A stretch of 46,286 bases of DNA, taken from NCBI GenBank assembly GCA_007376535.1, contig VMGK01000009.1, positions 1 to 46,286 of the forward strand, read 5' to 3'. A program made the position numbers and the translations under genes. The notes beneath the pieces were generated by a model that saw nothing but the letters and a program-made list of their open reading frames with translations, was not told the DNA's origin and made no database searches. This DNA is from Candidatus Berkelbacteria bacterium Licking1014_7 (GTDB lineage Bacteria; Patescibacteriota; UBA1384; GWA2-35-9; CG2-30-39-44). How positions within the stretch are numbered: position 1 is the stretch's first letter; every line of letters starts with the position of its first letter. Below, piece after piece: positions 31,525-38,474 of the stretch.

Positions 31525-32663
31525 ATGTTAAATTTCAGGTATAGGGATAGCAATTTTTCGGCGGATTTCTGCCAGGAAAAGTCCGCGGCGCGGACTTTTC
31601 CGGCTAAAATATACTTTTCCCGCAAAGCGCTGTCTTTCAACAATGAATAAATCGCGTCGGCTATTTCTTCTATACTTTCAGAATTGAATTTCAAAGCCGC
31701 ATCCTGCGCAACTTCACCGGTGGCAGAGGCGCGCGAACAAGTCACGGCTGTACCCGAGGCAAACGCTTCCAAAACCGGGATATTAAATCCTTCTGCCATA
31801 GTCGGCGAGACGAAAATACTGGCGCCCTGATAAAGTGCCGGCAAGTGTTGACTCTCAACCGAACCAATCATCTTAACTCGTTTTTCCAGCCCAATTTTTT
31901 TAATCAGCGCTGGCATTTTGTAATAATCGTCGTATATTTTTCTCTGAGGTGAAAAAACCCCACCGGCTAAAATCAAATCTTGTTTAAGGCCGGGCGCAAT
32001 TTTTTTGTAAGCCAACACCAACTTTCTGACATTCTTACGAATATCAAATCCACCCAGATAAAAAATATACTGTCTCTGAATTTTATATTTCTGCAAGACC
32101 TTTTTTATGAGCGGCGCGCTTAATTTTTTATCAAATTGTTTCTGATAACCATTATATATCACGCAAATTTTTTCTTCTGGCAAATTAAATGTCTTGGCAA
32201 TATCTTGCTTAGAGGTCTCTGAAACCGTGACAATCCAATCGGCAAAATGCGCGCTCCAACGAGTAAAGGCGCGCAAAAACTTAGCCAAAAAAGAATAATT
32301 GTAGCCGGGAAAATTCCACGGAATGACATCGTGAATACTATTTATCTGGGGAATTGAGCGAATTAAAACAGAAGTTACCGGATAAAAATGGTGAACTAAA
32401 TCGCATTTTTCTTTTTTTGCCCCCCACATAATCTGAAATTGCTCCCACCAAAGTTTGCCAAGCGCCACACCAAAAAAATTGCAAGGTATAATTACTTTTA
32501 TCTTAAAATTGCTGGGCAATTTCAAATCCACCTTAGCGGATGTAAAAATTATATACTGATTTTTTTGGTCTATTTTTGCCAAACCCTTCAAAAGCCCTAT
32601 AGTATAATCCCCAAACCCAGTATACGGACGGGACAAAAAATAGCCGTTAATGACGATTTTCAT
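31491..32663 (-). CDS. Family 4-type glycosyltransferase (GT-B)
   Basis: 390 residues. N-terminal acceptor domain with GYFLSRPYTGFGDYTIGLLK; C-terminal donor-binding domain with YIFYLGGFDIRKNVRKLVLA, the RVKMIGSVESQHLPALYQGA segment and the EGFNIPVLEAFASG E-x7-E nucleotide-sugar motif. It transfers a sugar from an activated donor onto an envelope glycan, lipid or protein. AAGAAGGAAAT precedes the ATG. It follows gltX by 16 bp, so the two are co-transcribed. The C-terminal residues RHIHTCKQV are encoded by a REP palindrome and are not family sequence. Confidence 0.92.
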   Translation of the reverse strand: MKIVINGYFLSRPYTGFGDYTIGLLKGLAKIDQKNQYIIFTSAKVDLKLPSNFKIKVIIPCNFFGVALGKLWWEQFQIMWGAKKEKCDLVHHFYPVTSVLIRSIPQINSIHDVIPWNFPGYNYSFLAKFLRAFTRWSAHFADWIVTVSETSKQDIAKTFNLPEEKICVIYNGYQKQFDKKLSAPLIKKVLQKYKIQRQYIFYLGGFDIRKNVRKLVLAYKKIAPGLKQDLILAGGVFSPQRKIYDDYYKMPALIKKIGLEKRVKMIGSVESQHLPALYQGASIFVSPTMAEGFNIPVLEAFASGTAVTCSRASATGEVAQDAALKFNSESIEEIADAIYSLLKDSALREKYILAGKVRAADFSWQKSAEKLLSLYLKFNIIRHIHTCKQV

Positions 32664-32679
32664 ATTTCCTTCTTCGTTT

Positions 32680-33987
32680 TTATATTTTAATTATTTTTCC
32701 AATTGCCCTTTTAATCCTCTCCAAACTTTCCTCTCTCCCCAATGCCCAAGCGATTTCTGAGGGTTGAGGAGAAGCAGACAAGCCAGACAAAGCCACGCGC
32801 GCGCTCCAAAACACATCGCCGTTTGACAAATTATTTTCTGCCACAACTTGCTCCAATTCTTTTTTAATCAAGTCCTCACGTTTCCACGCCCCTGCTTGTG
32901 CCTTCCTCAACCTAATATATACTAGGTTCAAGGCATATTTTGTGTCTTTGAGGGTTGATTTTTTGAAAATTAAAAGTTCACTGGAATAATCGGGCAATTT
33001 TTCCAAAAATTTAACCCTGTCCTGAAAGTCAGTCAATCGTTCCATTCGATCGCGCGTAATGGCAAAATATTTTTTAAATTTTTGCTTGCTAATTTTAACT
33101 TTGACAAATTCTTTCAGATAATCCAAAACCTTGTCTTTTGGCAAATTTCGGATATACCAAGAATTTATACTTAAAAGTTTTGTTTCGTCAAAAATCGCCC
33201 CAGCTTTTTGAACTCGTTTCAAATCAAACTCTTGTGCCATTTCTGATAAAGTCAAAAATTCTTTATCATTTTTGGGATGAAAACCCAAAAGAAATAAAAA
33301 ATTTACTAACGTTTCGGGTAAAATTCCATTTTTACGATATTCCAAAAGCGAAACCGCTCCGGCGCGTTTTGACATTTTACTTCTGTCCGGCGCCAATATC
33401 AAAGGTATATGCGCGTATTTTGGCAAATCCATTCCCAATGTCTTAAACAATAAAATCTGACGCGGAGTGTTGGAAATATGATCTTCGCCGCGAATGATGT
33501 GAGTAACGCCCATCAAATAATCATCGATGACATTGGTAAGCAAAAACAAAGGCGAACCATTAGACGCGACAATCACAAAATCCTTGATTTTATGTCCCGG
33601 AAAAGAAATTTTTCCGCGGATTAAATCATCAAATTCAATGATAGACAGTTTTTTCCCAGTAAGCGCTGCCTCAACATTTAACCAAATCGCGCCGTCCGCT
33701 TTATAGGCAAACCCATATTCCATCAATCTGTCAATATAGCGCCGGTACTCTTTTCTTCGTTCAAATTGCCGGATAACATCGCCTTCCCACTTGATACCCA
33801 ACCATTTTAAGCCAGTAATAATATCTTTTTCGTATATTTTCTGGCTCCGTTTTCTATCCGTATCCTCAATTCGCAAATACATTTTGCCCGCCATTTTTTT
33901 GGCAAACAAAAAATTAAACAACGCCGTGCGAGCGGTGCCAAGATGCAAAAACCCAGTTGGCGAGGGAGCAATGCGGGTTATAATCAT
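32680..33987 (-). CDS. gltX: Glutamyl-tRNA synthetase
   Basis: 435 residues, class I synthetase. HIGH-type motif PTGFLHLGTART (about 9-20), DYLMGVTHIIRGEDHISNTP, and KMSKR of the KMSKS loop (SKMSKRAGAVSL). A C-terminal helical anticodon-binding region follows, somewhat short compared with about 470 residues in E. coli. It charges tRNA-Glu in the cytoplasm; because tRNA-Gln is present and no GlnRS is seen here, the enzyme may be non-discriminating with an amidotransferase elsewhere, which is inference. First gene of a gltX-glycosyltransferase pair. Confidence 0.97.
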   Translation of the reverse strand: MIITRIAPSPTGFLHLGTARTALFNFLFAKKMAGKMYLRIEDTDRKRSQKIYEKDIITGLKWLGIKWEGDVIRQFERRKEYRRYIDRLMEYGFAYKADGAIWLNVEAALTGKKLSIIEFDDLIRGKISFPGHKIKDFVIVASNGSPLFLLTNVIDDYLMGVTHIIRGEDHISNTPRQILLFKTLGMDLPKYAHIPLILAPDRSKMSKRAGAVSLLEYRKNGILPETLVNFLFLLGFHPKNDKEFLTLSEMAQEFDLKRVQKAGAIFDETKLLSINSWYIRNLPKDKVLDYLKEFVKVKISKQKFKKYFAITRDRMERLTDFQDRVKFLEKLPDYSSELLIFKKSTLKDTKYALNLVYIRLRKAQAGAWKREDLIKKELEQVVAENNLSNGDVFWSARVALSGLSASPQPSEIAWALGREESLERIKRAIGKIIKI

Positions 33988-34018
33988 AGAAATTTAAATT
34001 AGAATTAAAAATTTCAGA

Positions 34019-34048
34019 AATAAAGAATCCGCAGAGCGGCATTCTTTG
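34019..34048. repeat. Repeated hairpin element, copy 1
   Basis: AAAGAATCCGC ... GCGGCATTCTTT stem; near-identical to 36153-36182. It can act as a terminator for the minus-strand gene fragment ending at 34137. Confidence 0.65.
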
Positions 34049-34136
34049 TTCCGCTATTTGATTTCTTATTTAATTTCTTCATTCTTACTTTTTATTTCGA
34101 ACCCATTGCAAAACTCTTAATCGTAGCGAAATATGA

Positions 34137-34358
34137 TCACATTTGAGCGAAAAATACGAAACGTGAGGAAGCATCCGCCAAGGCGGACGATGACGAATTC
34201 ACTTCAATAATACAAATATTCTTTTTTCTATCGCGCGCCAAAATATCAATTTCGCCAAAAGAAAAATGCCAATTGCGTTTCAAAATTTTATATTTGTTTT
34301 GACGCAAAAATTGACAAGCCCGATCCTCGGCTTGATTACCAATAGCGCGATTATTCAT
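34137..34358 (-). pseudogene. Truncated YraN/UPF0102 nuclease-like gene
   Basis: 73 residues. MNNRAIGNQAEDRACQFLRQ, YKILKRNWHFSFGEIDILAR and NICIIEV match the first half of YraN (family about 115-125 residues), including the E of AED and the FGEIDI and EV residues of the PD-(D/E)xK-like core. After IIEV the frame reads NSSSSALADASSRF and stops: the DNA becomes a CATCCGCCAAGGCGGACGATG hairpin repeat. The conserved KTR and following residues are lost, so it is probably inactive. Confidence 0.75.
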
Positions 34359-34385
34359 TTTCTTTTTTTAATTTATACATACACT

Positions 34386-34640
34386 TTATTGTAAACTAAT
34401 CATTTTTACAATATCTTGGGTTAAGATGTACCCATTGCAATGTTTAAGCAAGCCCAAATACGAGGACAGGTTTTTTTTATTGACTCTTTTTAGCATCCGA
34501 TTCTTGGTTTTTGTGCGCAGTATTCGATGATGTGGCAACATAACATAGCCCAAGAAATCGATTCCTTGACCCAATTTTCGAACAATTGTTTTTCTTTCGT
34601 GCAATTTCCACTTCAGGTTATCTTTAAGAAAAATTCTACA
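34386..34640 (-). pseudogene. C-terminal fragment of a DGR-type reverse transcriptase
   Basis: About 85 residues of homologous sequence (the frame can be read from ATG 34688): CRIFLKDNLKWKLHERKTIV, QGIDFLGYVMLPHHRILRTK, and SSYLGLLKHCNGYIL. GIDFLGY and SYLG..KH.N.Y are hallmarks of the thumb end of reverse transcriptases of diversity-generating retroelements and relatives. The palm with the YxDD motif (over 200 residues) is missing. It abuts a variable-protein C-terminus, indicating that a deletion removed everything in between. Confidence 0.75.
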
Positions 34641-34861
34641 AAGATTCCCGCCTAGATGGGTTTCTTTTGAAGTCGCTCTTGGCGACATTGTTTTTAAGCA
34701 AGCGGTCTTGCCTGAAAGCCAGCCAGGAGTGTCTATATTTCCTTTTGCCCTATGGGCCAGCCGTAGCCGACCCTATTTTGGGCATAAAGGATATAGAGAT
34801 TTCGGCGGTTTTGATCCGTAGACCAAAACTCACTACCTACTCTCAGGATGGATATTATCAT
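34636..34861 (-). pseudogene. C-terminal remnant of a DGR variable protein (or its template repeat)
   Basis: From ATG 34861 the frame reads LRVGSEFWSTDQNRRNLYIL, YAQNRVGYGWPIGQKEI and stops at 34733; after a one-frame shift near 34745 it continues YRHSWLAFRQDRLLKNN to a stop at 34636. The FWS...N...Y.L.AQN and HSWLAFR layout is that of DUF1566/C-lectin-type variable regions. Many codons at the expected variable positions (CTC, TAT, ATC, GCC, GTC, GGC, TAC) end in C or T, as when AAC/AAT codons are diversified. It lies directly upstream of the reverse transcriptase fragment. Confidence 0.5.
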
Positions 34862-34877
34862 AAAATTTAATTGTTGT

Positions 34878-34920
34878 AAAAAAAGGGCGGAACGCATCCA
34901 CGAATGAATGTATTCCGCCC
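34878..34920 (-). terminator. Terminator of the GC-rich orphan gene
   Basis: Minus strand GGGCGGAA (34920-34913) pairs with TTCCGCCC (34892-34885), followed by seven Ts (34884-34878). Confidence 0.82.
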
Positions 34921-34973
34921 CAAGAAGCGGTGAAGTTTGGCCAAAGGCCGATGGACCAAAAGGCCCAAAGATC

Positions 34974-35933
34974 CTAAAGGCCAATCTCCACAGGAACTCC
35001 CTCGACGGACGCACCGACATGGCCGAAGGCAACCCCGGGACACCAGCGCCGATAGACGCCGAGACCGTAGCCGAGACCCCAGTGGACACGGAGCGGGCCA
35101 CCGCCGTAAATTGTCGCAGTACGCGACCAGACAGAGAATCGGAACTTCCTGCCGGCGGTGATGGCAACTAGATTGCACATCAGGGCATCACGACCGGCGG
35201 TCGCGATCGGCATTCTGCGCTTGCGAGCGACTCTTTGCTGGTTGTTCCAGCTCAAGCCGGTCATCCAGCGAGGGAGCTCGTAGCCGATCACCCAGGTGGG
35301 CTCGGTGACTGCCGGCTCTTCTGCCCAAGCATAGTCCTTGCCCGAAAACCATCCGGACCACAGGATGTCCGAACGGATGGTACCGGCCACGAACTCGTCG
35401 TGCTTGACGCCCCACCAGTTGCGCTGGTTGGTGAGCGAGGTCGGCACTCCGCCAACTTCTGGCAGAGCCAACCAAAGAACTGGGATCGTTGCCCACTCTG
35501 TGGTCTGGCAAAACTTCACCAGCTCCTCCATTTGCCCTACCGTGTAGGGAACGGGAATCTGCGGGCACCAGCCCGCCTTGAGCTTCAGCGGGTTGCGGTT
35601 GCACCGATTTTGCCCCTGCATCGCCTTCTCCCACTCCTTGGGACCGATAACGATCAGTCCCTTGATGCAACGGAAGGGGCGGAGCGTGTCATCGACGGCG
35701 GTGTCCTGCTGGGCAACCACCGGATTGCCTTGGAAGGGGCGGAGCGTGTCATCGACGGCGGTGTCCTGCTGGGCAACCACCGGATTGCCTTCGATGAGCA
35801 ACTGCATTTCTCCCATCACGATGTCAAAGTCGACACCGCCGATACCGAACCTTAGACGATCGTACAGCTCTTTCTCTCTTTTGCTGTACAATCCCAACTG
35901 CTCGTCAGTAACAACCTGTCGTCCGGTCGTCAT
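34974..35933 (-). CDS. GC-rich orphan protein with a recent 20-residue tandem duplication
   Basis: 319 residues, strongly different in base composition from its neighbours. AGGAGGGAGGG lies before ATG 35933. N-terminal TDEQLGLYSKREKELYDRL, then two exact copies of QGNPVVAQQDTAVDDTLRPF-type repeat (60 bp period), a Trp-rich middle (NQRNWWGVKHDEFVAG, WSGWFSGKDYAWAEEP, WVIGYELPRWMTGLSW) and a Gly/Trp-rich end (RFSVWSRTATIYGGG). No membrane segment. From memory its opening (TDEQ..LYSKREKELY ... IIEGN..VAQQD) recalls a paralogous family restricted to Parcubacteria; function unknown. It has its own promoter, leader hairpin and terminator. Confidence 0.78.
   Translation of the reverse strand: MTTGRQVVTDEQLGLYSKREKELYDRLRFGIGGVDFDIVMGEMQLLIEGNPVVAQQDTAVDDTLRPFQGNPVVAQQDTAVDDTLRPFRCIKGLIVIGPKEWEKAMQGQNRCNRNPLKLKAGWCPQIPVPYTVGQMEELVKFCQTTEWATIPVLWLALPEVGGVPTSLTNQRNWWGVKHDEFVAGTIRSDILWSGWFSGKDYAWAEEPAVTEPTWVIGYELPRWMTGLSWNNQQRVARKRRMPIATAGRDALMCNLVAITAGRKFRFSVWSRTATIYGGGPLRVHWGLGYGLGVYRRWCPGVAFGHVGASVEGVPVEIGL
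35672..35791. repeat. Perfect 60-bp tandem duplication in coding sequence
   Basis: 35672-35731 and 35732-35791 are identical at all 60 positions. The duplication is in frame and gives two copies of a 20-residue segment ending AVDDTLRPF. Lack of any substitution implies it is very recent or unstable. Confidence 0.92.
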
Positions 35934-35996
35934 AACAAGCCCTCCCTCCTTGCGTGGTTTAACGAGTTTATCACGCTACCTCTATTAGCTCCTTAG

Positions 35997-36059
35997 AGCC
36001 CAGCTGGCTACCCTTCGACTTGCGCTCAGGGCAAACCCTATGATAGCCAATTGGGCTCC
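35997..36059 (-). promoter_or_regulatory. 5' leader stem-loop of the GC-rich orphan gene
   Basis: GAGCCCA (35997-36003) with TGGGCTC (36053-36059) and TGGCTA with TAGCCA inside form a long stem; the loop contains a second CCCT...AGGG hairpin. It lies between the promoter and the SD, 64 bp from the ATG. Confidence 0.7.
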
Positions 36060-36095
36060 AAGGAAATAATTTTAAGGTTCGCATAATTCAGTCCA

Positions 36096-36124
36096 AACAT
36101 ACTTCAAAAAAACCATTTTGTCAA
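36096..36124 (-). promoter_or_regulatory. Promoter of the GC-rich orphan gene
   Basis: Minus strand TTGACA (36124-36119), 17-bp spacer, TATGTT (36101-36096). The leader would be about 155 nt, unusually long for this window. Confidence 0.82.
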
Positions 36125-36152
36125 TGGTATGAGCTTCTTAGTATATGCTAAG

Positions 36153-36182
36153 AATAAAGAATCCGCAGGAGCGGCATTCTTT
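36153..36182 (-). repeat. Repeated hairpin element, copy 2, after rplS
   Basis: AAAGAATCCGCAGGAGCGGC ... ATTCTTT stem. On the minus strand it follows the rplS stop and probably terminates it. Same element as 34019-34048. Confidence 0.7.
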
Positions 36183-36183
36183 T

Positions 36184-36702
36184 TTACGCTATCCGCCAGC
36201 TGGCGGAGTAATGGGATTTTACTGCGCCTCGCTCTTTCTTCTGAAAGGGCGGTTTTTTCTTTTCCTCTTTGGCTTGGGCGGCTGCCTCTTTCTGCTTTTT
36301 GATTTTCTCAAGTTCTTCTTCTAACGTTGGCTCTTCCCAAATTTTCAGGGCTTTTTTCTCTTTATTTAAAGTGATTTTTGAGGACTTAATTGTTTTCAAA
36401 TAATTAAGTTTGGCGCGGGCAACTTTCGAGGTCTTAACTCGCTCAATTTTAATAATGCTGGGTGAATGAAGCGGGAAAGAATACTGAACGGCAATCCCGC
36501 CTGAGGCAATTTTATAAACCGTAAATTGCGCGTCAATCCCTTGGCCGTGTTTAATCGCAATCACCACGCCTTCAAAAATCTGGACGCGCGTTTTCTTGCC
36601 GTCTTGATAACAATGGTGAACTTTAACCCAATCCCCGGGACGGATTTGCGCCGGGTTTTTTTTCAAATGTTTTTTTGAGTATTCCAATATCTTTTGATTC
36701 AT
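36184..36702 (-). CDS. rplS: Ribosomal protein bL19 with extended C-terminus
   Basis: 172 residues; typical bL19 is about 115. The core is clear: NPAQIRPGDWVKVHHCYQDG, RVQIFEGVVIAIKHGQG, ASGGIAVQYSFPLHSPSI and KIERVKTSKVARAKLNYL. bL19 lies at the 30S-50S interface. After residue about 115 comes a charged coiled tail (EEELEKIKKQKEAAAQAKEE) common in CPR bL19, and the final SHYSASWRIA is encoded by a TCCGCCAGCTGGCGGA palindrome. ATG 36702 is chosen because a -10 box ends seven bases upstream, predicting a leaderless mRNA. Confidence 0.96.
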   Translation of the reverse strand: MNQKILEYSKKHLKKNPAQIRPGDWVKVHHCYQDGKKTRVQIFEGVVIAIKHGQGIDAQFTVYKIASGGIAVQYSFPLHSPSIIKIERVKTSKVARAKLNYLKTIKSSKITLNKEKKALKIWEEPTLEEELEKIKKQKEAAAQAKEEKKKPPFQKKERGAVKSHYSASWRIA

Positions 36703-36709
36703 AAAAATT

Positions 36710-36738
36710 ATTATAACAAATCTTTTACTGCAAATCAA
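36710..36738 (-). promoter_or_regulatory. Leaderless promoter of rplS
   Basis: Minus strand TTGATT (36738-36733), 17-bp spacer, TATAAT (36715-36710), seven bases, then ATG. Confidence 0.8.
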
Positions 36739-36740
36739 CC

Positions 36741-36771
36741 CCATATACAAACCTCGTAGGTTTGTATATGG
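36741..36771. repeat. REP-like palindrome, family 2, copy downstream of RAYT-2
   Basis: 14-bp arms CCATATACAAACCT (36741-36754) and AGGTTTGTATATGG (36758-36771) around CGT. It lies 13 bp beyond the RAYT-2 stop. Confidence 0.88.
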
Positions 36772-36784
36772 TAACAGGTATGGG

Positions 36785-37462
36785 CTACCCTAAATAGTTC
36801 TCTAAAATGACTTTTTTAATTTTGGCTAATTCGCGCTGACGATTGATTCTTTCTATGCAAAATTTGTAATAACCTTTTTTATCCCTATCTATTAAATGCT
36901 TAAATTTACAAATTTGTATCTTTGAATCAATACGAGTGTATTCCTTAAAAGACGAATATTCCCAATCCTGCGGATTTTTTATCAACCTGGCTGTAACCGG
37001 ATTAAGATGAATATATCTTGTTAAATGCAAAAGTTGCTCGTCGGTTTCAACCAATACAGATTTGAACCTTGATTCCCATAAGGGTCCTTTGCGTTTGTGC
37101 CTGATATTAAAATACCGCGTGTAGCTGTTTAGGGTATCGCTGATAATTTTAGATGTGCCGCCATCAACCAATTGCTGAAGTATAAAATGAATATGAGTTG
37201 GCATTAAACAATAACAAATAATCTCTACTCTTCTTGTTGCTTTTTGAGGGTCGTTATAGTTGTATATGATTTGTTTTCTAGTTCTGCTTCCACTGCGTTG
37301 CAATTCTGAAAAACTCACTTTTTTTTCTTGGCTGTTATAATACAAAAAAGAATATAGGAATCTTTCAAAATCCGCGTCACTATTAAAAATTTTATATCCG
37401 GAAATGCTTCGGCTAATAATATGAAAAATCCCTTCCGTATATAATGGTTTTTTCCTCATCAT
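36785..37462 (-). CDS. REP-associated tyrosine transposase (RAYT-2, Y1/IS200-like)
   Basis: 225 residues if begun at ATG 37462 (MMRKKPLYTE); ATG 37459 or 37474 are alternatives. Same architecture as RAYT-1: RKKPLYTEGIFHIISRSISG, HUH motif CLMPTHIHFIL, catalytic Tyr in NSYTRYFN, then KRKGPLWESRFKSVLV and LTRYIHLNPVTARLIKNP. Protein sequences of the two RAYTs are clearly homologous but differ throughout, and each is flanked by a different palindrome, so they are separate RAYT/REP pairs rather than copies of one element. Family-2 palindromes lie at both ends. Confidence 0.93.
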   Translation of the reverse strand: MMRKKPLYTEGIFHIISRSISGYKIFNSDADFERFLYSFLYYNSQEKKVSFSELQRSGSRTRKQIIYNYNDPQKATRRVEIICYCLMPTHIHFILQQLVDGGTSKIISDTLNSYTRYFNIRHKRKGPLWESRFKSVLVETDEQLLHLTRYIHLNPVTARLIKNPQDWEYSSFKEYTRIDSKIQICKFKHLIDRDKKGYYKFCIERINRQRELAKIKKVILENYLG

Positions 37463-37475
37463 ATTAATAACCATT

Positions 37476-37502
37476 ATATACAAACCTCGTAGGTTTGTAT
37501 AT
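37476..37502. repeat. REP-like palindrome, family 2, copy upstream of RAYT-2
   Basis: 12-bp arms ATATACAAACCT (37476-37487) and AGGTTTGTATAT (37491-37502) around CGT, the same core as 36741-36771. It ends next to the transposase start. Confidence 0.88.
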
Positions 37503-37620
37503 GGTTCAGGTTAGAATCTTTAAAAAAGTGGTGGAAAATGGAAAAATGCAGATAGAACAATCAAAAAAAAATGGCGTAATGTCAAAAAAATATTATAGAT
37601 TGTGTCTTAAAAATGAAGGA

Positions 37621-37864
37621 GGTCGCCGTCCCCCGGGTGAGGGGAACGGCGACCAGAGAACCCGCGCCTGTTGGTGCGAAACGCTTGAGCATGAGCTCGT
37701 GCACCAAGCGGGGTATGACGGGGCGCGGGCGGGGACACCTGAAAGCCCGAAGATCCAGACGGAGTAGTGATTATGATTTCCGTACTCACGTGATCTTTTC
37801 GGGACTTTCAGGTTGCGAGCCCCCGCGCGGGCGGGCTCACTTGTCCCAAAGGGGTGGGGCTCGC
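37621..37864. ncRNA. Tiled four-hairpin GC-rich RNA element
   Basis: Four helices fill the segment with little left over: GGTCGCCGT/ACGGCGACC (37621-37629, 37646-37654); CCCGCGCC/GGCGCGGG (37661-37668, 37722-37729) enclosing TTGGTGC/GCACCAA (37671-37677, 37701-37707); ACCTGAAAG/CTTTCAGGT (37737-37745, 37805-37813) with further pairs CCGAAGATC/GATCTTTTCGG inside; and GCGAGCCCC/GGGGCTCGC (37815-37823, 37856-37864). ORFs here are low-complexity shadows. On the minus strand it is the 3' region of the 88-residue gene; it could instead be a stand-alone RNA on either strand. Confidence 0.5.
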
Positions 37865-38130
37865 TAGGACGGCAAAGTGGCGATCACCTTACCGTCGTGC
37901 TGAATCCCCCACAACCTTAATGACCTGCCGTTTCCCTTGAATATCGGTCTCATCAAGGGTGGATTAGCGTGGTCACTGAGGTGGGGGGCGGCGATGTCAA
38001 CCAAGGTATCCAGATCACTTTTCTGGAACTTTGCCCCATTGGCAACAGCTGCCTGTCGCAATTGAGCTAGTGTTCCGTCTTTTGATCCGTTGACAGTGAT
38101 CTCGGCGCCGATAACCTCTTCCATTTCCAT
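37864..38130 (-). CDS. Small protein of unknown function next to structured RNA
   Basis: 88 residues from ATG 38130, with AGGAGGTGAGAAGAG directly upstream. Sequence: acidic start (MEMEEVIGAEITVNG), helical middle (GTLAQLRQAAVANGAKFQK, SDLDTLVDIAAPH) and beta-like end (RSLRLWGIQHDGKVIATL). No membrane helix; no family recognised. Its stop codon touches a 244-bp array of four hairpins, and a second hairpin block lies upstream, so its mRNA would be structured at both ends. Confidence 0.65.
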   Translation of the reverse strand: MEMEEVIGAEITVNGSKDGTLAQLRQAAVANGAKFQKSDLDTLVDIAAPHLSDHANPPLMRPIFKGNGRSLRLWGIQHDGKVIATLPS

Positions 38131-38186
38131 CTCTTCTCACCTCCTCTCTCTTCTCAAGTCCCCGGACGACCCTTGCGCCCGATCCC

Positions 38187-38217
38187 GTTTTCCGCCGAGA
38201 GGCGAATTACGGAAAAC
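38187..38217. other. Hairpin with GAGA tetraloop
   Basis: GTTTTCCG (38187-38194) pairs with CGGAAAAC (38210-38217); CGCC-GAGA-GGCG (38193-38204) is an alternative inner hairpin with a GNRA-type loop on the plus strand. Confidence 0.5.
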
Positions 38218-38283
38218 CCGAGAGAGGGATGATTAGTTGGACTTACCTCCATTCCTTATCCTTTCGTGTTTCTTTCTGCCATT

Positions 38284-38379
38284 CCCCTTTCGGGGGGGTC
38301 GGGGCAACGGGCAAAGCCCGTATGGGAGCATCACTCCCATCTTCTCGAGTTCCTCCATATCCTCTCGAGAAATCCCGAC
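38284..38379. ncRNA. Cloverleaf-like four-way junction RNA
   Basis: A closing stem GTCGGG/CCCGAC (38298-38303, 38374-38379) encloses three hairpins: ACGGGC-AAA-GCCCGT (38307-38321), ATGGGAG-CATCA-CTCCCAT (38322-38340) and TTCTCGAG/CTCGAGAA (38342-38349, 38364-38371). A CCCC-TTTC-GGGG hairpin (38284-38295) precedes it. Short ORFs read through it on the minus strand, one (ATG about 38353, 41 codons, MEELEKMGVMLPYG start) with a GAGAGGAT just upstream, so coding cannot be excluded. Confidence 0.5.
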
Positions 38380-38413
38380 TTTTGACATCTGACATCATCC
38401 TCTCAAAGTACTC

Positions 38414-38474
38414 CCTTTTCTGCTTTTTGGATTTGCCCGAGCCCAAAAAACTAAGCTCAAGCAAGCAGAAAAGG
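38414..38474. other. Long hairpin
   Basis: CCTTTTCTGCTT (38414-38425) pairs with AAGCAGAAAAGG (38463-38474); TTTTTGG/CCAAAAA pairs inside. It continues the hairpin-rich block. Confidence 0.55.

Noticed and set aside
34974-35130. C-terminus of the 319-residue protein as a DGR variable region
   Set aside because: It shares only short words (SVWS, GGCTACGG) with the candidate DGR sequence at 34733-34861; no template-like alignment with adenine-specific changes could be made.
34733-35178. Overlapping ORFs of about 100-144 residues in the GC-rich region
   Set aside because: They are alternative-frame shadows of the 319-residue gene; only the tail of one (34733-34861) has independent meaning as the DGR remnant.
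37607-37867. ORFs of 60-90 residues on both strands
   Set aside because: They are Arg/Pro/Gly-rich readings through stable hairpins, lack ribosome-binding sites, and the helices explain the sequence better.
38243-38464. 73-residue minus-strand ORF
   Set aside because: It would start at TTG with no SD and runs through the four-way junction; a 41-codon frame inside it is no better supported than the RNA structure.
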